This document shows, piece after piece, positions 49,295 to 58,566 of a stretch of 64,000 nucleotides of DNA. The DNA lies in assembly GCF_000400365.1 (NCBI RefSeq), contig NZ_BAOG01000055.1:29229-93228 (forward strand). The letters run 5' to 3'. Source of the stretch: Vibrio jasicida CAIM 1864 = LMG 25398 (GTDB taxonomy: Bacteria; Pseudomonadota; Gammaproteobacteria; Enterobacterales; Vibrionaceae). Within the stretch, counting starts at the first letter, position 1, and each line of letters opens with the position of its first letter. A program made the position numbers and the translations under genes. The notes under the pieces are model-generated. The model ran no database searches. It had not been told where the DNA came from and worked only from the letters and a program-made list of their open reading frames with translations.

Positions 49295-51292
49295 ATGATC
49301 TCTCGAAATAAACTTGCAGACACGATTCGTGTATTGAGTATGGATGCGGTGCAAAAAGCTGGCTCTGGTCACCCTGGTGCACCGATGGGCATGGCGGATA
49401 TTGCGGAAGTTCTGTGGCGTGATTTTCTAAAACATAATCCCACCAACCCTAATTGGCCGGATCGTGACCGTTTCATTCTTTCTAACGGTCATGGCTCTAT
49501 GCTGATTTACAGCTTATTGCATTTGTCTGGCTATGATTTGACGATGGAAGATATTCAATCTTTCCGTCAGTTGCATGCTAAGACGGCGGGACATCCAGAA
49601 TATGGTTATGCACCGGGGATTGAAACAACGACTGGTCCGCTAGGTCAAGGCATTACCAATGGTGTTGGTATGGCACTCGCTGAGAAGGTACTAGCTGATC
49701 AGTTTAACCGTCCTGGTCATGAGATCGTTGACCACCACACTTATGTGTTTATGGGTGATGGCTGCATGATGGAAGGCATTTCCCACGAAGCTTGTTCGTT
49801 AGCTGGCACACTAGGTTTAGGCAAGCTGATTGCGTTTTGGGATGACAATGGCATCTCAATTGATGGCGAGGTTGAGGGATGGTTTTCGGATGATACGCCT
49901 AAACGTTTTGAAGCATATGGTTGGCACGTCATTGCGGATGTTGATGGTCATAACGCTCAATCAATTCGCCAAGCGATTCTAGAGGCTCAGGCAGAAACCA
50001 GTAAGCCAACGTTAATTTGCTGTAAAACTATTATTGGCTTTGGATCGCCAAACAAATCAGCAAGCCACGATTGTCATGGTGCACCGTTAGGTGAAGAAGA
50101 GGTAGCGCTAGTACGTCAAAACCTAGGTTGGGAATACGCCCCGTTTGAAATCCCGCATGAAATCTATCAAGCGTGGGATGCCAAAGTTGCAGGTAAAGAT
50201 GCGGAAGCACAATGGGCGAATCGCTTTGTGGAATATGAATTGGTATACCCAGAGCTGGCAGCAGAGTTTAATCGTCGAGTAAAGGGCGACCTACCAGAAA
50301 ACTGGGCTCAAATCAGTGAAGATGTGATTAAAACTTTGCAAGCCAACCCTGCGACTATCGCGACTCGCAAAGCATCGCAAAACGCGATTGAGGCCTTCGG
50401 CGCCCACTTACCTGAATTCCTAGGTGGCTCGGCAGATCTAACTCCATCAAACCTAACGAATTGGTCTGGTTCAAAAGCAATTACCGCTCAGGATGCTTCA
50501 GGTAATTACCTTAGTTACGGAGTTCGTGAATTTGCCATGTCAGCCATGATGAATGGCATTGCTCTCCACGGCGGTTTTATTCCTTATGGCGGCACATTCT
50601 TAATGTTTATGGAATACGCACGTAATGCATTGCGTATGGCCGCATTGATGAAGCAACGCAGCATCTTTGTCTACACGCATGATTCAATTGGTTTGGGTGA
50701 AGATGGTCCAACGCATCAACCTGTGGAACAAATCGCATCACTGCGTTTAACGCCAAACATGAGCACATGGCGTCCTTGTGACCAAGTCGAGACCGCAGTC
50801 GCTTGGAAAGCCGCTGTCGAGAGAACGGATGGTCCAACTTCACTGATTTTCTCGCGCCAGAATCTTGTTCAATTTGAGCGTGATGAGGAGACATTAGAAA
50901 ACATCGCGAAAGGTGGTTACATCTTGTCCGACTGTGACGGTGAACCTGAGCTTATTCTCATTGCCACGGGTTCTGAAGTTGCTCTTGCTATGGACGCAAA
51001 GGCGCAGTTGAACAATGTTCGCTGTCGTGTGGTTTCGATGCCTGCAACCGACGTGTTTGACGCGCAGAGTGCACAATACCAACAACACGTTCTCCCAACC
51101 AATGTGACCAAGCGTATCGCGATTGAAGCTGGTATTCGAGATTATTGGTTTAAGTACGCGGGCTTACAAGGAGAGATCATCGGTATGACGAGCTTTGGTG
51201 AGTCTGCACCAGCTGATCAGCTCTTTGAAATGTACGGCTTTACTGTGGCAAACGTTGTTGATACTGCCAAGCGTATGATGGAGAACGCGTAA
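49295..51292 (+). CDS. tkt: Transketolase
   Basis: A 665-aa thiamine-diphosphate enzyme. ATG 49295 has AAGGAG at 49281-49286; GTG 49289 would leave too short a spacer. It has AGSGHPGAPMGMADIAEV, GDGCMMEGISHEACSLAG with the TPP-binding DDNGISIDG, and HDSIGLGEDGPTHQPVEQ. It moves two-carbon units between pentose and heptose phosphates. With tal and rpiA it gives this operon its own non-oxidative pentose-phosphate branch. Its stop overlaps the rpiA ATG by one base. Confidence 0.95.
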   Translation: MISRNKLADTIRVLSMDAVQKAGSGHPGAPMGMADIAEVLWRDFLKHNPTNPNWPDRDRFILSNGHGSMLIYSLLHLSGYDLTMEDIQSFRQLHAKTAGHPEYGYAPGIETTTGPLGQGITNGVGMALAEKVLADQFNRPGHEIVDHHTYVFMGDGCMMEGISHEACSLAGTLGLGKLIAFWDDNGISIDGEVEGWFSDDTPKRFEAYGWHVIADVDGHNAQSIRQAILEAQAETSKPTLICCKTIIGFGSPNKSASHDCHGAPLGEEEVALVRQNLGWEYAPFEIPHEIYQAWDAKVAGKDAEAQWANRFVEYELVYPELAAEFNRRVKGDLPENWAQISEDVIKTLQANPATIATRKASQNAIEAFGAHLPEFLGGSADLTPSNLTNWSGSKAITAQDASGNYLSYGVREFAMSAMMNGIALHGGFIPYGGTFLMFMEYARNALRMAALMKQRSIFVYTHDSIGLGEDGPTHQPVEQIASLRLTPNMSTWRPCDQVETAVAWKAAVERTDGPTSLIFSRQNLVQFERDEETLENIAKGGYILSDCDGEPELILIATGSEVALAMDAKAQLNNVRCRVVSMPATDVFDAQSAQYQQHVLPTNVTKRIAIEAGIRDYWFKYAGLQGEIIGMTSFGESAPADQLFEMYGFTVANVVDTAKRMMENA

Positions 51293-51987
51293 TGGAAACT
51301 TTCATCACAAATACGGTGGATGAATGTGTCAGAGTCAAGGCTGCGAAAGCAGCCTTGGACCACATTTTACAAAATGTCACTCCAGATACGGTTATTGGAA
51401 TTGGTACAGGTGCAACAGCAGAAGTATTTGTCCAATTATTGGCAGCTAGTGGCGTGGCGTTTGCTCACTGTGTATCAAGTTCAGAACGCTCTTCTAAAGC
51501 CATCCAGAGTTCAGGTTTGAAAGAAATCCCTCTCGCAGACTGCTTGTACGTGGATTATTACGTTGATGGCATTGATGAAGGGTTAACAAACGGCATCACA
51601 ATCAAAGGTGGAGGCGCGGCTTTAGGGCGTGAAAAAGTCATTGCCTCTATGACTAAGTGCTTTATCACCATCTCAGATGAAGGACGTTTAGTGGAGACGC
51701 TGGGGGAATTCCCTTTGCCAATTGAAGTCCTCCCAGCGGCGAAAATGCCAGTTATTCTCGCCTTAAAATCCCTTGGTGGTCGTCCTTTGCAACGCCATGA
51801 TTGCGTTACTGATAATGGCAATATCATTTTGGATGTTTCTGGTCTAGATATGAGTGAACCAACCGAATTAGAACAGCGACTGAACTCCCTTTCAGGTGTG
51901 GTTGAGAATGGCATATTTTCTCAATGCCGTGCGCACTATATGGCGTTTTCAAATACACAAGGCGTTCGTTGGTTATCGGTAAATTGA
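51292..51987 (+). CDS. rpiA: Ribose-5-phosphate isomerase A
   Basis: A 231-aa RpiA. The phosphate-binding GIGTGATAEVFVQLLA, SSSERSS, the DYYVDGIDEG catalytic Asp segment and IKGGGAALGREKV are all present. It interconverts ribose-5-P and ribulose-5-P. It is coupled to tkt (TAATG). An RpiA beside tal and tkt outside the housekeeping locus suggests a pentose or pentitol enters the operon as ribose-5-P or ribulose-5-P. Confidence 0.95.
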   Translation: METFITNTVDECVRVKAAKAALDHILQNVTPDTVIGIGTGATAEVFVQLLAASGVAFAHCVSSSERSSKAIQSSGLKEIPLADCLYVDYYVDGIDEGLTNGITIKGGGAALGREKVIASMTKCFITISDEGRLVETLGEFPLPIEVLPAAKMPVILALKSLGGRPLQRHDCVTDNGNIILDVSGLDMSEPTELEQRLNSLSGVVENGIFSQCRAHYMAFSNTQGVRWLSVN

Positions 51988-52046
51988 GAGCCTGATAACA
52001 AGTTTATTAATAACCTCTTCTTGGCTAGGGATTTAAGGGATTAAAC

Positions 52047-53453
52047 ATGATGGAAAGCAAGTTTTCGACAGAAGCAATCGAGTATCTTGAACAGCATATT
52101 GATGAGTTACTTAACGATTTATCTGAGTTAGTTGCTATTCCATCAGTACGTGATTTGACGACACAAACAGAGAATGCTCCGTTTGGTTATCAAATTAGGC
52201 AAGCGTTTGATTACTTAATCAAATTTGCTGAAAGAGAAGGTTTAGAAGTGCGTGATCACCAAGGTTATGCTTTGGATATAAGCTTTGGGCAAGGTGATCA
52301 AGAAATCGCTCTGCTGCACCATGTTGATGTGGTGCCAGCAGGGGATGAGATGCTATGGCGAACGCCGCCGTACCGTATGACTAAAATTGATAATATGGTT
52401 TTTGGACGAGGCGTAACAGACAACAAAGGTCCACTGATTGCTAGCTTGTACATCCTCAAGTTGTTTAAACAACTTACTGTCCCTCTCAATAAGAAAATAA
52501 GAGTCATTATTGGTGGTGCAGAAGAGACAACTTGGGAATGTGTAGAGCATTACTTTCAACACAATCCGCAGCCAGAATATGGCTTTTCTCCAGATGGCGA
52601 CTTCCCAATCGTCAACGGTGAAAAGGGTATTTTGTATGCGTCATTGGGGAAGCAATTTTCTGCCAGAAGCAGTGATAGCGCATGCCAAATTAGACGCATC
52701 GAGAGTGAACGAGATAGAACATCCACTTGTCACTTTTTGGTGCTTGAATTGGCAGGCTCTAGTGCTGAAAAAGTAGCGCATCAGTTTGCTGCTTTTGCTG
52801 ATGTGATTGACTGTCAGTCACATTACCGCGTTGAGATTTCAACGCCGTGGGAGAAATCCCGCAACCCGCATAAAGTTGATAACTGCATGGACAAGTTCGT
52901 CAACATTATGCGTCATGTGGAAGGATTAGATCCAAACTCTGCCAGCTTGGTCCACTTGCTTGATTCCCACTTTGCAAATGACTACGCCGGGCATAAGTTA
53001 GGTCTATACCATAACGATGATGAGATGGGATACACAACGTGTTGTGTTTCTGCCATCAACATGGATTCGCATGGCTACAATTTGGATTTTGATTTTCGGT
53101 TTCCTAAAGGACTGAGTATCGAGAGAGTTCGTTCCCAATTACTGGCTTTATCCCAACAAGCTGGTGTGAACTTTGTCGAACATCAGTACTTACCTCTATC
53201 CTACCTCTCTCCCGAAAGTGCCCTTATCCAAGCGATGGGGAAAGCTTATTCCGATGTTACTGGAACGGATGCAAATTGCTTTAGTAAAGGCGCGGCTTCG
53301 TACGCGCGTGCATTGGAGCATGGAGTAGCTTTTGGACCAACTTTCCCTGAAGAAGTGACCTTTGTGCACGAGCCAAATGAACAGCTCAACCTAGAGTCAC
53401 TAATAAAAGCAATAACGATATACGTGAAAGTTCTCATATCACTTCAGGAGTAA
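52047..53453 (+). CDS. M20-family (PepV/Sapep-like) metallo-dipeptidase
   Basis: A 468-aa M20 peptidase. The first metal His is in LHHVDVVPAGDEMLW, the bridging Asp in GRGVTDNKGP and the catalytic Glu pair in GGAEETTWECVEHY, the layout of PepV-type dipeptidases. A PDGDFPIVNGEKGI segment follows. The full active site implies a working hydrolase. Its place between rpiA and a PTS gene is unusual: it may deacylate or split an amino-acid-sugar or N-acyl-sugar conjugate rather than a peptide. AAGGGA Shine-Dalgarno. Confidence 0.88.
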   Translation: MMESKFSTEAIEYLEQHIDELLNDLSELVAIPSVRDLTTQTENAPFGYQIRQAFDYLIKFAEREGLEVRDHQGYALDISFGQGDQEIALLHHVDVVPAGDEMLWRTPPYRMTKIDNMVFGRGVTDNKGPLIASLYILKLFKQLTVPLNKKIRVIIGGAEETTWECVEHYFQHNPQPEYGFSPDGDFPIVNGEKGILYASLGKQFSARSSDSACQIRRIESERDRTSTCHFLVLELAGSSAEKVAHQFAAFADVIDCQSHYRVEISTPWEKSRNPHKVDNCMDKFVNIMRHVEGLDPNSASLVHLLDSHFANDYAGHKLGLYHNDDEMGYTTCCVSAINMDSHGYNLDFDFRFPKGLSIERVRSQLLALSQQAGVNFVEHQYLPLSYLSPESALIQAMGKAYSDVTGTDANCFSKGAASYARALEHGVAFGPTFPEEVTFVHEPNEQLNLESLIKAITIYVKVLISLQE

Positions 53454-53456
53454 ATT

Positions 53457-55043
53457 ATGAGAGATAAGGTTCAAGCACTTGCCGGCGGTATGATGGTTTC
53501 CATCATTGTACTGGTCATTGCAGGTATTTTTATAGGGATAGGCGCTGGCGTTGTAAACCAAATGTCAGCTCAAGACTCTGTCATTTTTGCGTTCTTCAAA
53601 CTGATGCTCGATCTTGGTTTGATGGTAATGCGAAACCTACCACCATTCTTTGCGATTGGTTTAGCCTTTGCCTTGTCAAAATCTGAAAAAGGTTGGGCAG
53701 CATTTACAGGTTTTACCATGTTTATGTGTTTCAACGTCGCGATTGGTTCCATTGCCGCTTTTAACGGCTGGACTCCGGAAACGACCAGTGTTGATTACCT
53801 TGTTAACAACATGGGTTACGACAAAGTTGCCGCACAAAATTTCAATTCACTATGGGGTGAAAACCTAGGCGTATTCTCATACAACATGGGGATCTTCAGC
53901 GGGATCATTGTGGGCTGTATCACAGCGGCACTGCACAACCGCTTCTACAAATTTGAAATGCCAGCAATGTTGAGCTTCTTCTCTGGTCCACGTGCTGTCG
54001 TAATCTTTGCTTATCTTGCGATTATGCCGATCAGCTTTGTTGCTTATCATGCTTGGCCGCCGATCGCGGGTGGGCTGCAATCTATCACGACGCTTATTAC
54101 TAGCTCGGGTATCTTTGGATCTTTCCTATTCGGCGTGTTTGATAAGGGGTTACTACCATTTGGTCTCCACCATCTCATCGCCTTCCCAATTGAATACACT
54201 CGTGTGGGTGGGGTAATGGAAATTGATGGTGTTGTGTACGAAGGTGTACGTAATATCATGAATGGTCAAATGAGCTCCCCTGAGGCAACTGGTTACATCA
54301 CACATAACTTTACTAGTGGTCGTATTCCAATTCAGATTGGTGGTCTTACAGGTGCGGCTTATGCGATGTATGTCACCGCGAAACCACAAAACAAAAAGAA
54401 AGTCGCTGCGATTATGATCCCTGCCGTATTTACTGCAGCAGTTATCGGGATCACAGAGCCACTTGAATATACTTTCTTGTTTGTTCAACCATTCTTGTTC
54501 TTTGCTGTGCACGTGCCATTAAACGGTTTGGCTTATGTCATTACTGAGATGTTTGGCGTCTCGATTCATGGTAACCAACTGTTATTTATGGTGCCAAACC
54601 TACTACAGCCAGAGAAGGTACATGCTTGGGCGTTGCTATGGATTATCCCACTGTACTTCGTTGTTTACTTCTACACATTTAAGTACGTGATTCTGAAGTT
54701 CAACTCTAAAACACCAGGTCGTGAAGAGGACAATGATGCAGATATCGCTCTTTACTCAAAAGCAGACTTCAAGAAGAAAAAAGAGCAGAGCTCTGCAGGT
54801 CTTCCAGTCGAAATTATTAAAGCGCTGGGTGGTGCTGAGAACATCGATAACGTTTCAAACTGCGCCACACGCTTAAGGGTTTCCCTACATGATGAAACGT
54901 TAGCGGCAGCAGATGATGTCTGGAAAAAACAACTGAATGCAATTGGCGTGGTGAGAATGCCAAAAGGAATTCAGGTCATCTACGGTGCGAACGTTATTAC
55001 CATTGCGTCAGGTATTAAAGAAGCGCTGGGCGTCGACTCTTAA
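53457..55043 (+). CDS. Glucose-family PTS permease EIICB (MalX-like)
   Basis: A 528-aa PTS transporter of the glucose/maltose family with IIC first and a C-terminal IIB. The IIC part has about ten helices and KGLLPFGLHHLIAFPIEYTR, as in PtsG/MalX. The IIB phosphocysteine is in NVSNCATRLRVSL near residue 467. It has no own IIA, so Crr (EIIA-Glc) is expected to phosphorylate it. It resembles malX at 59823. It follows the dipeptidase gene by 3 bp. Confidence 0.9.
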   Translation: MRDKVQALAGGMMVSIIVLVIAGIFIGIGAGVVNQMSAQDSVIFAFFKLMLDLGLMVMRNLPPFFAIGLAFALSKSEKGWAAFTGFTMFMCFNVAIGSIAAFNGWTPETTSVDYLVNNMGYDKVAAQNFNSLWGENLGVFSYNMGIFSGIIVGCITAALHNRFYKFEMPAMLSFFSGPRAVVIFAYLAIMPISFVAYHAWPPIAGGLQSITTLITSSGIFGSFLFGVFDKGLLPFGLHHLIAFPIEYTRVGGVMEIDGVVYEGVRNIMNGQMSSPEATGYITHNFTSGRIPIQIGGLTGAAYAMYVTAKPQNKKKVAAIMIPAVFTAAVIGITEPLEYTFLFVQPFLFFAVHVPLNGLAYVITEMFGVSIHGNQLLFMVPNLLQPEKVHAWALLWIIPLYFVVYFYTFKYVILKFNSKTPGREEDNDADIALYSKADFKKKKEQSSAGLPVEIIKALGGAENIDNVSNCATRLRVSLHDETLAAADDVWKKQLNAIGVVRMPKGIQVIYGANVITIASGIKEALGVDS

Positions 55044-55082
55044 TCATTCCCCCCTACAAATAAAAAACCAATAACAAGTGAA

Positions 55083-55113
55083 CCCTCCTGTGGTGCGAGC
55101 ACCACGGGTAGGG
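55083..55113 (+). promoter_or_regulatory. Stable hairpin between PTS gene and porin gene
   Basis: GTGGTG-CGAG-CACCAC extended by CCT/GGG and by CCCT/AGGG, about 13 bp of stem in the 101-bp gap. A U-run is absent, so it may stabilise the upstream mRNA end or insulate the highly expressed porin gene. Confidence 0.5.
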
Positions 55114-55144
55114 ATTTCTGTACCCAAAATATGGAAATATAATT

Positions 55145-56557
55145 ATGAAAAATATAACAAAAGTGTCCCTAACCTTGCTTGCAGTGAGTATTTCTGGTGC
55201 GCTACACGCAACCGAAGCCCCTACATGGTCTGAAAGAAACCCAATCGTGTTTTGGGGTGATCGTGCAAATGAAGATTGGAGCTACGTAGACAATCTTGCG
55301 GAGAGCGAAAAGAGCTTTTCAGAGAAGTTAAAACGCCTTGATATTACTGATGATGGAGAGTGGAAAGTTTCATTTAGCGGTAACATTAAAGCGGCTTTTG
55401 ATAATCGTTGGAATCATATGTATGACTCTGATGTACGTAAGAAAAATGAGTTCCGTAGCCGAATGCAGTTTGCTACTGATGTGACATACCAAGATTGGGC
55501 TCGAATCTACGGTGAAATCCGCACCAACTACACCAACTTAGATAACCCTGGTCCGGTAGATGATGCTGGTACTGACTTCCACCAACTATTCACAGAGTTC
55601 AAGCTGCTCGATGATGGTGAACAGTATTTGAGCACACGTTTAGGACGCCAAGAGATCTACCTCAATGAATGGCAAATGATGAACCGAGAACCAACACCCG
55701 TGCAATCGAGTTGGAATGCGGCGAGTGCCAAATACAGAGTGAATGGCATCAACTTTGATGTTTATTACGGTGAAGAAGTCTTCCCATTGCGCAAAGATGG
55801 CAGTTGGAGTGGGAACTGGGATGACAAAACCAACGGAAAAACCTCCACTGGTATCTTTGCGAATTGGCGCACGGACTATGGCGCAATGCAGGCTTATTTC
55901 ATGAGCAATGACGTGACCAACAGTTCATTCGTTAATGCTCCGGATGGGGATGTGGATATTCAAGTGCTGGGCTTGCACGCACATGATTTTGTTCGTGAAG
56001 GTTTCGGGTACATGGTTGATGGTGTTTATCAGTTTGGTGACCATGCTGGCAAAGATATTTCAGCGTATATGGCTTATGCGGATCTGAACTACAACTGGAG
56101 TGCAGATTGGAATGTACGTGCAGGTTTAAACCTTCATTATGCATCGGGAACAAGCAAGGATAGCGATAAAGTGAACACGTTCAACCCACTATGGACGGGG
56201 GACCCTCTAGGTTTTGCTCATGACGGGGCTTACGGTAACGCAATGCAGGTTGGCGGTTATTCAGTTATTGAGTACATGCCAAAACAGAGCATTATCACTG
56301 GCTTTATGTCAACGTGGCGCGCCGATACAGACGATGCGATTTATACCTTAAATCAGGATATTTTGTTCGGTGAAAACTCTGATGAAAAATACGCTTACAC
56401 TCAATTTTATCTGCAGTTCCACAACTACATTACGGGCAACCTAAAAACGGAGTTGAACCTGTACTATGCGTTGGATAGTGACTATACGCGAGATGTTGTC
56501 GGTCCTCAAAGCGACAACATTACTCGTGCCGAAATCGCAGTGATCTACAACTTCTAG
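55145..56557 (+). CDS. Outer-membrane porin, alginate-export/OprD-like
   Basis: A 470-aa exported beta-barrel with a signal peptide ending ALHATEA. Barrel strands are visible by alternating pattern, for example LSTRLGRQEIYLNEWQMMN and NFDVYYGEEVFPLRK, and the C-terminus ends IAVIYNF, a barrel end signal. It resembles the alginate-export porin group and other carbohydrate porins. As last gene of the sugar operon it probably lets the substrate through the outer membrane. The exact sugar is unknown. Confidence 0.8.
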   Translation: MKNITKVSLTLLAVSISGALHATEAPTWSERNPIVFWGDRANEDWSYVDNLAESEKSFSEKLKRLDITDDGEWKVSFSGNIKAAFDNRWNHMYDSDVRKKNEFRSRMQFATDVTYQDWARIYGEIRTNYTNLDNPGPVDDAGTDFHQLFTEFKLLDDGEQYLSTRLGRQEIYLNEWQMMNREPTPVQSSWNAASAKYRVNGINFDVYYGEEVFPLRKDGSWSGNWDDKTNGKTSTGIFANWRTDYGAMQAYFMSNDVTNSSFVNAPDGDVDIQVLGLHAHDFVREGFGYMVDGVYQFGDHAGKDISAYMAYADLNYNWSADWNVRAGLNLHYASGTSKDSDKVNTFNPLWTGDPLGFAHDGAYGNAMQVGGYSVIEYMPKQSIITGFMSTWRADTDDAIYTLNQDILFGENSDEKYAYTQFYLQFHNYITGNLKTELNLYYALDSDYTRDVVGPQSDNITRAEIAVIYNF

Positions 56558-56650
56558 TATTGCGATAGACGATAAATATCCAAGCATACTGCTTTTATCT
56601 GTCCTATTTGCCTTGATTAAGGCACGTCATGTTTTTTAAGCAGCAATTTT

Positions 56651-56676
56651 GCCCAGTCGACATGCTGGGCTTTTTT
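56651..56676 (+). terminator. Intrinsic terminator of the sugar operon
   Basis: Stem GCCCAG / CTGGGC with 8-base loop followed by TTTTTT, 94 bp after the porin stop. Confidence 0.9.
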
Positions 56677-56709
56677 ATTGGAAAACTGGGAAGTGTTCAG
56701 TGGATGCCA

Positions 56710-57189
56710 CTAGGTTTGCTTGTACTTATGCAGCAAATCTAACGGGATATGGCAGTAGTCGTTTGGAAAGCGCGTGAGTCGGTCTTGATGCTCATCATCA
56801 CTTGGCACATAGTTTGTAAGTGGCAGTACTTCTACGGCGATCTTCTCAGCATCCGGTCTTGCTGCGATAAACGCTTTAGCGATGGCTAGGTGTTGTTCGT
56901 TTTGGCTATAGACACCAGTACGGTACTTCTCACCTACGTCTTCACCTTGCTTGTTAACACTGTGCGGGTCGATGATCTCAAACAGATACCCCATTAAAGT
57001 TTCAACCGACACTTGTGCAGGGTCGAACTGGGTTTTCACGCATTCGGCGTAGCCATCGTATTCAGATTGAGTGTTGTCCGTCATGCCATTTGCTCGTCCT
57101 GCTTCGGTGCTGATTACGCCCGGAAGGTGGCGCATAAATTCTTGAACGCCCCAAAGGCAGCCGCCTGCGAAGTAAATTTCTTCCATCAT
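56710..57189 (-). CDS. msrA: Peptide methionine (S)-S-oxide reductase
   Basis: A 159-aa MsrA that repairs oxidised methionine. The active site is AGGCLWGVQEF with Cys11 (Leu instead of the common Phe). YDGYAECVKTQFDP follows, and DPHSVNKQGEDVGEKYRTGVY carries the substrate-recognition residues. ATG 57189 has AGGACA upstream. Monocistronic; no relation to its neighbours is seen. Confidence 0.95.
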   Translation of the reverse strand: MMEEIYFAGGCLWGVQEFMRHLPGVISTEAGRANGMTDNTQSEYDGYAECVKTQFDPAQVSVETLMGYLFEIIDPHSVNKQGEDVGEKYRTGVYSQNEQHLAIAKAFIAARPDAEKIAVEVLPLTNYVPSDDEHQDRLTRFPNDYCHIPLDLLHKYKQT

Positions 57190-57344
57190 TCTGTCCTGAA
57201 AAACTTTGCGCCATTATGGGCATCACTTTCATTCAAACACAACTCCAACCATAAAACAGGAACAACTCGGTGGTGATTTGCTCTCTTTTTTGTGCTGCTT
57301 TTCCTCGTTAGATTGAACGCAGTTAAGAGCTAGGGGGAATCCTA

Positions 57345-57734
57345 ATGAAAATTGAACATATCGCGATTTGGACTGAACGTTTGGAAGAGCTAAAAGCCTT
57401 CTATGAGAAATACTTTAACGCGGTGTCTAACGACAAATACCACAATCCAACCAAGCAGTTTTCATCTTACTTTCTTTCGTTTGAAAGTGGCGCACGATTG
57501 GAGTTAATGTCGATGGAAGGTGTCACCGTCTGTGAAAAATCTCATGCAATGCAGGTAACCGGATTAGCACACTTTGCCTTCGCCTTAGGATCAGAACAAG
57601 CAGTGGACCAACTAACCAAAACCTTAGTGGGTGATGGCTACCAATGGATCGACGGTCCGAGACAAACAGGTGACGGTTATTATGAAAGCTGCGTGCTAGA
57701 TCCAGATGGCAACCGTCTTGAGCTTACGGTTTAA
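57345..57734 (+). CDS. VOC-family (glyoxalase-like) protein
   Basis: A 129-aa VOC module beginning IEHIAIWTERLEELKAFYEK and ending YYESCVLDPDGNRLELTV, the typical His and Glu metal positions. It is a plausible lyase or dioxygenase-like enzyme or a small-molecule binder. The yciT-like gene follows after 91 bp with its own promoter. Confidence 0.88.
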   Translation: MKIEHIAIWTERLEELKAFYEKYFNAVSNDKYHNPTKQFSSYFLSFESGARLELMSMEGVTVCEKSHAMQVTGLAHFAFALGSEQAVDQLTKTLVGDGYQWIDGPRQTGDGYYESCVLDPDGNRLELTV

Positions 57735-57768
57735 CGCGACTTAGCTTAATTCTATCGTTCACAGGCTG

Positions 57769-57798
57769 CTTTCATATGAAAGTGTTCGGGCGTATACT
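57769..57798 (+). promoter_or_regulatory. Palindromic operator and -10 of yciT-like gene
   Basis: CTTTCATATGAAAG (57769-57782) is a perfect 14-bp palindrome lying on the -35 position (17 bp) for the -10 hexamer TATACT (57793-57798), 27 bp before the GTG start. It suggests autorepression. Confidence 0.5.
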
Positions 57799-57825
57799 GC
57801 AAGCTCATCTATAAGGAGCGAGCCT

Positions 57826-58566
57826 GTGAACTCAAGACAAAACGAAATCCTGCAATTGGTTAATGACCGCAAACGCGTTCAAGTGACGGAGCTTTCTGAC
57901 ATCATTGGCGTGTCGGGCGTGACCATCAGGCAGGATTTGAATTTCCTTGAGCAACAAGGCTACTTGAAGCGTGTACACGGCGCAGCGACGGCGCTACAAA
58001 GTGACGATATTGATACGAGACTTGAAGTGCGCTTCGACATCAAACAAGCGTTAGCCAACAAAGCGGCAGATTTGGTATCACCAAATGAAACCGTGTTAAT
58101 CGAAGGTGGCAGTGCCAATGCGCTCTTGGCTCGCACGTTGGCTGAACGTGGTGACGTCACCATCATTACTCCATCAGCGTACATCGCCCACCTCATCCGT
58201 AACACCTCAGCTAACATCATCTTGCTTGGTGGAGTGTATCAGCATCAAGGCGAGAGCTTGGTTGGACCGTTAACCAAGCTGTGTATTGAGAATATTCACT
58301 TCAGCACGGCTTTCTTGGGTATTGACGGCTTCCATCAAGACACAGGCTTTACGAGCCGAGACATGATGCGCGCAGAAATCGCTGAAACCATCATTGCGAA
58401 AAAGCGTCGCAACATTGTGCTTACGGATTCAAGTAAGTTTGGGCAAATCTACCCATCTTCGATTGGTAAAACGAGTGAAATCTCGGTGCTGTTAACCGAC
58501 GAAGCCGCTCCGAAAAGCGACCTCGAACAGTTGAGAAAGCAAGGTGTGGAAGTGGTGTTGGGTTAA
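57826..58566 (+). CDS. yciT: DeoR-family regulator, YciT-like
   Basis: A 246-aa DeoR regulator closely resembling E. coli YciT: NSRQNEILQLV, SGVTIRQDLNFLEQQGYL, SANALLARTLAERGDVTIIT and TGFTSRDMMRAEI. GTG start with an AAGGAG site. YciT-type proteins bind sugar phosphates and in E. coli affect osmotic responses. Its stop codon overlaps that of the convergent malI gene by 4 bp. Confidence 0.88.
   Translation: MNSRQNEILQLVNDRKRVQVTELSDIIGVSGVTIRQDLNFLEQQGYLKRVHGAATALQSDDIDTRLEVRFDIKQALANKAADLVSPNETVLIEGGSANALLARTLAERGDVTIITPSAYIAHLIRNTSANIILLGGVYQHQGESLVGPLTKLCIENIHFSTAFLGIDGFHQDTGFTSRDMMRAEIAETIIAKKRRNIVLTDSSKFGQIYPSSIGKTSEISVLLTDEAAPKSDLEQLRKQGVEVVLG

Noticed and set aside
48329..51292. Sulfoquinovose (sulfo-TAL/sulfo-TK) pathway for the tal-tkt operon
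   Set aside because: Uptake is by PTS, the transaldolase and transketolase look like ordinary TalB/Tkt types, and no sulfolactaldehyde-handling or sulfonate exporter gene is present.
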